Shown here in pieces: positions 17,192 to 22,283 of a DNA stretch of 48,703 bases. Position 1 is the first letter of the stretch. Each line of letters begins with the position of its first letter. Source of the stretch: a virus; IMG/VR virus record IMGVR_UViG_3300033388_001701, positions 1 to 48,703 of that record. One strand, written 5' to 3'. A program made the position numbers and the translations under genes. The notes below the pieces were generated by a model. The model made no database searches, was not told where the DNA came from, and saw nothing but the letters and a program-made list of their open reading frames with translations.

Positions 17192-17338
17192 TTATTTCAC
17201 CTCGTTTCCTTTTAGTGATGACCAATCACACTTGTCACATTGCCATAAATCATCTTGGTTTTTATCTTTGGTGATACTACCACCACATTCACAAGGACAT
17301 GATTCTTCTCTATCTTCGGGTGTGTCTTCAAAAGCCAT
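17192..17338 (-). CDS. Small zinc-ribbon protein (48 aa)
   Basis: ATG at 17338, stop abutting the nuclease ATG. Acidic N-terminus, then C-P-C-E-C-G-G and C-D-K-C-D-W, a compact four-cysteine zinc ribbon. It overlaps the end of the upstream gene by 11 bp. Perhaps a transcription or protein-interaction module; no target can be named. Confidence 0.6.
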   Translation of the reverse strand: MAFEDTPEDREESCPCECGGSITKDKNQDDLWQCDKCDWSSLKGNEVK

Positions 17339-17606
17339 CTTGTTCACCTTGTTTGGTTTCTGTCAATGCAGCGAGGAGCCTATTTGCTTTATCTATGAAA
17401 TAATCAATAAGATTAGAACCCTCCTCAGTAGACATGATATCGTTTATTTCTCTTTCTGAAAACTTGTGTTTGTAAGCTGCATTATTCCGTGCATAAACTG
17501 CAATCACCAACCCATGCTTACAAGTTTCAATAGCTACGTTACAATCAAGGTTTATTTTTGTTTCAATCTCATATAACAGGCCCAATACCGATTTTAATTT
17601 GTTCAT
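17328..17606 (-). CDS. Hypothetical protein
   Basis: 92 residues, RBS GGGGATAAA, mostly helical with two cysteines. Family not recognised. Part of the leftward operon with short spacing on both sides. Confidence 0.55.
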   Translation of the reverse strand: MNKLKSVLGLLYEIETKINLDCNVAIETCKHGLVIAVYARNNAAYKHKFSEREINDIMSTEEGSNLIDYFIDKANRLLAALTETKQGEQDGF

Positions 17607-17614
17607 TTTATCCC

Positions 17615-17836
17615 CTATACCGTATCATCTTGGATTACCCCAAGCTTTATAAGTTCACGACAAGCATCATCTGCCCCAAAGTCAAACTCTGACATATCGT
17701 TTCCACATGTATAAGCATCTATTGACATAGGAGTTTCATCACCACGCAATAAGGCACCAGCGGCCCAATCATAACCCATTATTCTTCGCTCGGTCTTTCT
17801 CTTCTCTTTATACCCTTTAATAAAATTGAACATCAT
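17615..17836 (-). CDS. Conserved small phage protein
   Basis: 73 residues, strong RBS (GGAGGGA) before ATG-ATG. Basic N-terminal 20 residues, then a segment M-G-Y-D-W-A-A-G-A-L-L-R-G followed by an acidic part. I recall similar G-Y-D-W-A-A-G small proteins in other phages, but no function is known. It is separated from the DUF669 gene by a strong hairpin. Confidence 0.55.
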   Translation of the reverse strand: MMFNFIKGYKEKRKTERRIMGYDWAAGALLRGDETPMSIDAYTCGNDMSEFDFGADDACRELIKLGVIQDDTV

Positions 17837-17861
17837 TCCCTCCTTTGTTAATTATCATCTC

Positions 17862-17889
17862 ACAACCAAGGGGTTAACCCCTTGGCTGT
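17862..17889. terminator. Strong hairpin, possible terminator or processing site
   Basis: ACAACCAAGGGG pairs with CCCCTTGGCTGT around TTAA (12 bp with one G-T pair). It lies just after the DUF669 stop in the leftward operon. No T-run follows, so it may instead stabilise the 3' end of the upstream message or act as an RNA processing site. Confidence 0.5.
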
Positions 17890-17899
17890 AGGTTAATAA

Positions 17900-18436
17900 T
17901 TAATCGCTTGGAGTCTCCCAGGGAATTCCAGAAGGTGAATCTTCCGGCTGGTTATCAGCCACTTTGTCTTGTGAAACATTCTCTGCATTGTTAGGTTCAA
18001 TTGGAGCTTGAACCCCAGAGCCAGCCGGTTTATAACCACATGGCTCGTTTTTAGCTGGATAATCCCCTTTAGCACCAACATATTTCAGATGTAAGGTAAA
18101 CGGGATCGCGTGAAGTTCTTGAGTATCTTGAACAACACCCTTGCCACAGGCTCGGCATAGAGTAGCCAATTCCTTTTGGGCAATTTCAACAGCAATCGGG
18201 TTAGGATTGACAATATTGAGGTTAGTCCAGATTTTCCGACCTTTATACTTCCCATCAAGAATTGTGTATTCAAAAGAAATATACTGTCCATCTTTCTTCC
18301 TTGTTACTTTGATCTCCGATCCAGTGATATGGGCCAAAAAATCAACCCCATCGCATTCATTAGCAGGGATTGCGTTAAATGATCCCTGCATATCGTCATG
18401 TTGGCCTGAGTCAAAAGCTGCTGGTAATAGTGCCAT
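17900..18436 (-). CDS. DUF669 protein, probable ssDNA-binding recombination partner
   Basis: 178 residues from the ATG at 18436, which has AAGGAG upstream; a longer frame lacks an RBS. The pattern F-N-A-I-P-A-N-E, D-G-K-Y-K-G-R-K-I-W, L-N-I-V-N-P-N-P-I-A-V-E-I-A-Q and L-C-R-A-C-G-K is typical of DUF669. These proteins are usually encoded beside phage Sak/Sak4 or Erf ATPases and have been proposed to be single-strand binding proteins. The disordered acidic tail (PSGIPWETPSD) resembles SSB tails. Confidence 0.8.
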   Translation of the reverse strand: MALLPAAFDSGQHDDMQGSFNAIPANECDGVDFLAHITGSEIKVTRKKDGQYISFEYTILDGKYKGRKIWTNLNIVNPNPIAVEIAQKELATLCRACGKGVVQDTQELHAIPFTLHLKYVGAKGDYPAKNEPCGYKPAGSGVQAPIEPNNAENVSQDKVADNQPEDSPSGIPWETPSD

Positions 18437-18464
18437 GTTCAGTTCTCCTTTTTTTGTTGGTTTG

Positions 18465-19160
18465 TTACTCTTTGGTTTTCTTGGCTTTCTTGAGAGCCTT
18501 TGCAAACAATTTCTTCAGATTCGGTTCTTCTTGCAAAGAAAGTTTCCCGGAGCGATCCTTTGCAATCCACTGGATATCACCAGAAGTTTGAAGGTAGCGA
18601 AAATCTACACCTTCAGCGGTCCTCCCCATTTTAAGCGGGATTACGAAATCGAATAGATAAGGTGCTGCCGGACCTAATTGTTGCCCTGGCATTGAAGGAA
18701 TGAAAGTCACAAGTCCAGTTCCATCATCGACCAATCGTTTTGATTTGGCAGTGATATACACATGCCTATCGGGGATATCACGAAATTTTCTCATGATATC
18801 CATTACAACATCATTTAACCGGCCATAGGCTTGTCGTGGGTCTTTGCCAGCTTCCTCTTTGAATTTGAACAAGAGAGTTTCAGCAATATCAGAAATCGAA
18901 TCAAGACAAATTGTTTTAAAGCCTTTTGCTTCTTCGCTGTTCATCAAAAACCGATATGCCTCAGCAACATCATCAACAGTTTTTACTTCAATGACCGGAA
19001 TCTTAACATCAGAAAGGGACAAGAGGCCATTTTCTGCTGAAATGATTACCGGACTTGGTGCAGTCTTACATAGGGTTGTTTTCCCTATTCCTGATTCTCC
19101 ATATGTTAAACATTTAATAAATTTGTTTGATTCTGCCGTTGTCGTCAGTTTAATTGCCAC
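18465..19160 (-). CDS. Sak4-like RecA-fold ATPase (phage recombination)
   Basis: 231 residues from a GTG at 19160. Walker A G-E-S-G-I-G-K-T (21-28), Walker B-like I-C-L-D-S near residue 87 and an extended core fit the minimal RecA-like phage AAA_24/Sak4 group. Such proteins catalyse strand pairing with an SSB partner; DUF669 is encoded immediately downstream. The C-terminus is lysine rich. Its leader contains the 184-bp hexanucleotide array, ending 36 bases before the start codon. Confidence 0.82.
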   Translation of the reverse strand: MAIKLTTTAESNKFIKCLTYGESGIGKTTLCKTAPSPVIISAENGLLSLSDVKIPVIEVKTVDDVAEAYRFLMNSEEAKGFKTICLDSISDIAETLLFKFKEEAGKDPRQAYGRLNDVVMDIMRKFRDIPDRHVYITAKSKRLVDDGTGLVTFIPSMPGQQLGPAAPYLFDFVIPLKMGRTAEGVDFRYLQTSGDIQWIAKDRSGKLSLQEEPNLKKLFAKALKKAKKTKE

Positions 19161-19196
19161 AATATTGCCTCTTTATTGTTAAATGTGATGGTTTCA

Positions 19197-19380
19197 CCCG
19201 AACCCGAACCCGTCCCCGAACCCGAACCCGAACCCGGACCCGTCCCCGGACCCGTCCCCGGACCCGGACCCGGACCCATCCCCGAACCCGTCCCCGGACC
19301 CGTCCCCGTCCCCGAACCCGAACCCGGACCCGTCCCCGTCCCCGAACCCGAACCCGGACCCGGACCCGGACCCGAACCCG
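19197..19380. repeat. Tandem hexanucleotide array (CCCGAA/CCCGTC/CCCGGA)
   Basis: Thirty consecutive hexamers plus a final CCCG: 11 CCCGAA, 10 CCCGGA, 8 CCCGTC and one CCCATC. On the leftward transcript it reads as G-runs every six bases (GGGTTC, GGGTCC, GGGGAC), a strong G-quadruplex pattern. It fills the gap between the stop at 19385 and the leader of the Sak4-like gene. It is far more GC rich than its surroundings. All six frames are open only because the repeat lacks stop codons. Confidence 0.97.
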
Positions 19381-19384
19381 TAAG

Positions 19385-19741
19385 TTATTTCTTCCATACC
19401 GGAACCTCTTCAATCGATTCTTTTGCTTCTTTTGTACAAGGGATCAACTCAATCATTTCTGGCAATAATATGTTATCCACTTCACACGGGAATTTACACT
19501 TACCAGGATCTTTAACCCCTTCCATAGCCAATTGGGACAACGAGGCTGCGCCATACCATTGCCATAACCGTCTAGCGTCTACCAACTCGACTTCTTGGCC
19601 GTTCTTCTTTTTCAAAAAACCAGCAAAAACACCAGCAAAGCGTGTGCGAACGATTACATAGTCTTTCTCATTTAATTTGGCCATTAATTTTTTCTTAACA
19701 TACATTTCACCATCTATTTCAATTTCGTTTGGTCTTGCCAC
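19385..19741 (-). CDS. Small conserved phage protein (DUF6948-like)
   Basis: 118 residues from GTG with RBS GGAG. The motifs [29 protein letters not shown] and a C-terminal V-P-V-W are strongly reminiscent of a widespread phage family that I recall as DUF6948. Biochemical role unknown. Its stop lies 4 bases from the hexamer array. Confidence 0.65.
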   Translation of the reverse strand: MARPNEIEIDGEMYVKKKLMAKLNEKDYVIVRTRFAGVFAGFLKKKNGQEVELVDARRLWQWYGAASLSQLAMEGVKDPGKCKFPCEVDNILLPEMIELIPCTKEAKESIEEVPVWKK

Positions 19742-19751
19742 AATGATCTCC

Positions 19752-20123
19752 TTATTTAGCTGGCTTAATTGCCAATGATGGGGTTCCTTCAGTTGTAGTT
19801 ATCACCTGGTGTAAAATAGATTTGACCCCCAGTTTTTTATATTCTTTGGCTACAATAGCCGGTTTCCAATTAATGCAATCTTTTTCAGCTTGTGAAAGAT
19901 CGTTCTGGATAGCAATTAATTGTTCTTTATCTATCTTGTTATTCAGTTTGCCGGTTGCGGTAACAACGAAGCCGCCAATAGTTGTTTTAACTGCTCCTGA
20001 TTGTCCAATCGAAAGAATCTCAGAACATATTTTTTTTCTAAGTTCCATTTCATCGGTTTTTGCACTATCAAGCCTCGCTTTTGCTCCTTCCCAAGCTCTA
20101 AGTCCTGCCATTGTCAATGCCAT
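19752..20123 (-). CDS. Conserved hypothetical phage protein
   Basis: 123 residues, RBS AAGGAGAG. Helical N-terminus, then a strand pair with G-G-F-V-V-T-A-T-G-K-L-N-N-K-I-D and a final P-S-L-A-I-K-P. This layout recurs in replication regions of phages next to DUF669/Sak4 sets, but no activity is known. Ends 10 bases before the next gene. Confidence 0.6.
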   Translation of the reverse strand: MALTMAGLRAWEGAKARLDSAKTDEMELRKKICSEILSIGQSGAVKTTIGGFVVTATGKLNNKIDKEQLIAIQNDLSQAEKDCINWKPAIVAKEYKKLGVKSILHQVITTTEGTPSLAIKPAK

Positions 20124-20144
20124 TTTGCTCTCCTTTAATTAAAT

Positions 20145-20291
20145 TTACTTTTTACGTTTGCCACGTTTCTTCCACGCTTTTTTGCTGGATACACGCTTTG
20201 GGATTGGTCTAGTAGACAACCCCGGAAGAAAATTCAAATGTCTAATATAAGCCGAAGCCACACTAAAAATTTCTACCACACTCTTGTTCAT
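20145..20291 (-). CDS. Small basic protein (48 aa)
   Basis: ATG at 20291 with GGAGGAAACG upstream; the longer in-frame start lacks an RBS. The last 20 residues are almost all lysine, arginine and serine, so nucleic-acid binding is likely. No family recognised. It follows a T-tailed hairpin at 20308-20373. Confidence 0.55.
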   Translation of the reverse strand: MNKSVVEIFSVASAYIRHLNFLPGLSTRPIPKRVSSKKAWKKRGKRKK

Positions 20292-20307
20292 CGTTTCCTC
20301 CTTTGAT

Positions 20308-20373
20308 AAAAAATCAGGTCCGGGCCAATCCCTTCGCACACGCTCATATACCGCACATTATATGCGCCTGATT
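20308..20373 (-). terminator. Large T-tailed stem (probable leftward terminator)
   Basis: Leftward, AATCAGG pairs with CCTGATT and is followed at once by a run of six T. The enclosed 48 bases contain a second small palindrome (CGCA...TGCG). It separates 20381-20683 from the basic protein gene. A structured leader is an alternative. Confidence 0.55.
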
Positions 20374-20380
20374 AAATTGT

Positions 20381-20683
20381 TTATGCTTCGTAGCTTTCTT
20401 CGGTCTTCGCTATAAAAATATCTCCCCATTCACTGGCGCTAAATGAAACAACCTTCCCATTTTTGAACCTGATCCAAATCATATCGCCATCGACATCTAT
20501 TGATGCTTCATCACTATCAATGCCTTTTGATTTTTCGGTCAATCTGGTTTCTGCATTGTCTGTGTCGGTGTCACATAATAAGTACGTGTTTGTTGTTACA
20601 AATGCTTTATCAACAATATCACCAAATATTTTAATGGCGATTCCGGTTAACTTAATATCATGTCTTATGGCAATCTTATCCAT
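20381..20683 (-). CDS. Hypothetical protein
   Basis: 100 residues, acidic, with likely alternating strands, a single cysteine and no membrane segment. No family recognised. Its 3' end carries GCATAAAC over the stop codon, the same octamer seen at the ends of two cassette-like genes to the right, so it may belong to or border that array. Confidence 0.5.
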   Translation of the reverse strand: MDKIAIRHDIKLTGIAIKIFGDIVDKAFVTTNTYLLCDTDTDNAETRLTEKSKGIDSDEASIDVDGDMIWIRFKNGKVVSFSASEWGDIFIAKTEESYEA

Positions 20684-20887
20684 GATGAGCCTTTTGCTCT
20701 ATTTGAGCGTTTTGGTTTAAAGTTTCTCGTTCCTAGTTAAAAGTCACCGGGCTTTCCACCCGACTTGGATAACTCTTTTGACATAGGCATTCCGGGTTGT
20801 GCTGATCAGGCAGTCCGGCCCTTGTGACAAGATGGTTTCACTCTTTTCTCAAGCCGAGACTCGGGGGAGTGATCGGCTAGAAATTCA
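20684..20887. other. Non-coding structured segment, possible RNA element
   Basis: No convincing gene. Several nested inverted repeats occur: GTCAC/GTGAC with GGGC/GCCC (20743-20828), ACCCG/CGGGT inside it (20758-20797), and a hairpin AGCCGA-ACTC/GAGT-TCGGCT (20852-20878). The arrangement suggests a folded leader RNA on the leftward transcript ahead of 20381-20683. I do not recognise a known riboswitch or tRNA. A 17-codon frame at 20737-20790 has no ribosome site. Confidence 0.4.
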
Positions 20888-20958
20888 TGTTAACTGATCC
20901 AAAAAGTAAAGTAAAGGTTTAATCACGCACTTGGAGCGGTTTATGCAAAAGGTTGTGT
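20888..20958 (-). repeat. attC-like imperfect inverted repeat A
   Basis: 71 bp. On the + strand TGTTAAC opens and GTTGTGT closes the element; TCCAA (20898-20902) pairs with TTGGA (20931-20935). The right box lies inside the 3' end of gene 20941-21222. Reading leftward, the sequence after the right box, CTTTTGCATAAACCGC, matches the end of element D. Boxes are less regular than in element B, so this is the weakest of the four. Confidence 0.45.
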
Positions 20959-21222
20959 AGAAACATCGCTATTAAGAAAGGCCGCGATGTCGGCGTTAGT
21001 GATCACGTGGGTTTCCAAGTAACCATCCACAGCCTCTCTTGCGCTCTTATAGCAATAAAAACTGTTATACTTCCCGGTATCGAAACAAAACCAATTGAAC
21101 CCGATAATGTCATACGATTTGCTAATTTGTGGCATTAAGATAAATTTCCGCCCGGTATCTTTGCTCTTGGCACATATTGGCATGTCATATCTTAAGTCGC
21201 CTTTTTCTTCCTGATACCACAT
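20941..21222 (-). CDS. Cassette-like gene, hypothetical 93-aa protein
   Basis: Start ATG at 21222 with AAAGGAGATT upstream; the longer frame would read through element B. Globular, mixed charge and aromatic rich. The middle has I-I-G-F-N-W-F-C-F-D-T-G and A-V-D-G-Y-L-E-T-H. No family recognised. It lies between attC-like elements B and A in the position of a cassette gene, with its stop inside element A. Confidence 0.6.
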   Translation of the reverse strand: MWYQEEKGDLRYDMPICAKSKDTGRKFILMPQISKSYDIIGFNWFCFDTGKYNSFYCYKSAREAVDGYLETHVITNADIAAFLNSDVSTQPFA

Positions 21223-21253
21223 AATAATCTCCTTTAAAGTCATCTGTGTTTCT

Positions 21254-21339
21254 GCCCAACCAGCCAATAAACCGGAGCCGATCAAGCTAAGTGTTATTAT
21301 TTGTGGCCCTTTGGCGGCCCGGTTATCACTAAGTTGGGC
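21254..21339 (-). repeat. attC-like site B (best match)
   Basis: 86 bp between the stop of 21342-21596 and the RBS of 20941-21222. Outer boxes GCCCAAC and GTTGGGC are perfect complements and match the integron R-box consensus RYYYAAC/GTTRRRY. Inner arms AACCGG/CCGGTT and GCCG/CGGC are paired with a single unpaired base at 21276, the type of extrahelical base that guides integron integrases. The loop is about 34 bases. The extra base sits on the arm opposite to the usual one if the cassette runs leftward. Confidence 0.65.
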
Positions 21340-21341
21340 GT

Positions 21342-21596
21342 TTAATCCCACTTAAGGGTTTCGGCCCAGTCAAACAATTCTTGTTTCGTGGTAAAGTCCT
21401 TTTTCCGGGCCTTCATCACCGTGGCCAATTTGCCAAACGCAAAACACAAAAACATAATACCGGTAACCAGCGTCCACCACTTGCTGCCCATACTTAGCCA
21501 AATGCAAAATGCGAGAAAAGAGAATGTTGTAAGGTCGCTAAACAGGCTCTTAACGAAAGACTCCGTGCGGTCTATTACTGCGTATTTTTGCTCCAT
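21342..21596 (-). CDS. Cassette-like gene, small membrane protein
   Basis: 84 residues, RBS GGAGGTAATT. Two hydrophobic helices at about residues 24-36 and 40-56 (WLSMGSKWWTLVTGIMFLCF region), with a basic loop and a polar C-terminus. TAA lies three bases from the R box of element B. No family recognised. Small membrane proteins are common cargo of integron cassettes; a role in exclusion or host interaction is a guess. Confidence 0.62.
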   Translation of the reverse strand: MEQKYAVIDRTESFVKSLFSDLTTFSFLAFCIWLSMGSKWWTLVTGIMFLCFAFGKLATVMKARKKDFTTKQELFDWAETLKWD

Positions 21597-21613
21597 AATT
21601 ACCTCCGAGTATC

Positions 21614-21701
21614 GCCCAACCAGCCGTTCTTGCGGACCAGAAGAACAGCAGTGTTAAAATCTATTAGGCCTCTGGCTGGCCGTAAAACTCAGTCGTTATG
21701 C
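21614..21701 (-). repeat. attC-like site C
   Basis: 88 bp. GCCCAACCAGCC at its left end is identical to the first 12 bases of element B. CCAGCC (21620-21625) pairs with GGCTGG (21674-21679), and GTTCTT/AAGAAC forms a side hairpin. The right box GTTATGC deviates from GTTRRRY at one place. The TAA stop of the neighbouring gene lies inside this box, as is usual in cassettes. Confidence 0.55.
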
Positions 21702-21947
21702 GTAAAACGGGTCAAGCACCAGGAATTTTTGTTCAGTGAAGTCAAACCTAGCCACCACCAAATCGCCTTTTATACCTATGAATGTTTCTCCCTGGCGCGG
21801 CGCATGAATGCCGACAAGAGCCGGGCATTTGCCTATCTCTACGTCATCATGATCTTGGCCGCAGTACATACAATCAGTCTCGCCTTTTTGGGCCTTGTGC
21901 CATAATCTTTTATCAGTTTTATTGTCCGTGATTTCTCTTACAAGCAT
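21696..21947 (-). CDS. Cassette-like gene, hypothetical protein with Cys motif
   Basis: 83 residues from ATG 21947 behind GAGGAATTTAATT. Contains C-M-Y-C-G-Q-D-H and a later G-K-C-P, a possible zinc site, then a beta-rich C-terminal half ending D-P-F-Y-A. No family recognised. Stop codon inside the R box of element C. Confidence 0.6.
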   Translation of the reverse strand: MLVREITDNKTDKRLWHKAQKGETDCMYCGQDHDDVEIGKCPALVGIHAPRQGETFIGIKGDLVVARFDFTEQKFLVLDPFYA

Positions 21948-21960
21948 AATTAAATTCCTC

Positions 21961-22048
21961 ACATAACCAGCGCATTAAATCGACCAGAAGAACGCCGGTG
22001 TTAAATGTGCCAGTTCTGGGGGCTGGCGGTTTATGCAAATCGTTGTGC
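21961..22048 (-). repeat. attC-like site D
   Basis: 88 bp, the same length as element C. Boxes ACATAAC and GTTGTGC share AAC/GTT ends. CCAGC (21967-21971) pairs with GCTGG (22022-22026), and CCAGAA (21984-21989) with TTCTGG (22014-22019). A segment ACCAGAAGAAC is shared with element C. The right box overlaps the end of the short frame at 22031-22186. Confidence 0.5.
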
Positions 22049-22186
22049 ACCTAGTCCTTGACAACCAAAAGGCCATTGCCACACTCCTGAACAATAATTC
22101 CATTCATAATTCCTCCGTGCGCACACCAGCACATGCACTCTGCGCAAGAGCGGGTTAACTTGGTCGCCTGTTGATATTGTGTTCAT
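22031..22186 (-). CDS. Short frame (51 aa), first cassette position, doubtful
   Basis: ATG at 22186 preceded by AAGGAGATACGGGA, about 40 bases downstream of a strong promoter. The product is cysteine and tryptophan rich with no recognisable family. A second start within it in another frame (ATG at 22107, RBS GGAGGAATT) gives an 18-residue peptide ending at 22051. Either could be a leader peptide, or the stretch may be a non-coding attI-like platform. Confidence 0.35.
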   Translation of the reverse strand: MNTISTGDQVNPLLRRVHVLVCARRNYEWNYCSGVWQWPFGCQGLGAQRFA

Positions 22187-22228
22187 TCCCGTATCTCCTT
22201 GTTTGTTTATCCATCAACCGTTAAATAT

Positions 22229-22257
22229 ATCTTAACAGGCACAAAGAACACTGTCAA
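22229..22257 (-). promoter_or_regulatory. Sigma70-type promoter upstream of the cassette-like array
   Basis: TTGACA (22257-22252) and TAAGAT (22234-22229) with a 17-base spacer, leftward. This is close to the bacterial consensus. It begins just after the primase-helicase stop and would drive the array, the place held by the Pc promoter in integrons. Confidence 0.75.
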
Positions 22258-22283
22258 GGATTATTTTTGTTATTGACAATTAT

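Noticed and set aside
19150-19661. Long frames on both strands through the hexanucleotide array (PEPEP-, TRTRP-, GFGSG- and RVRVR-type proteins)
   Set aside because: All six frames are open only because the hexamers lack stop codons. None has a convincing RBS or a recognisable domain outside the array.
20308-20373. TCAGGTCCGG segment as a signal recognition particle RNA
   Set aside because: Only a short match to the SRP core. The rest does not follow, and a T-tailed stem explains it better.
20737-20790. 17-codon leftward peptide frame
   Set aside because: No ribosome binding site and overlap with predicted stems.
20743-20828. Cloverleaf-like folding suggestive of a tRNA
   Set aside because: No T-loop GTTC, no anticodon arm geometry and no CCA end. 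No tRNA gene was found anywhere by eye.
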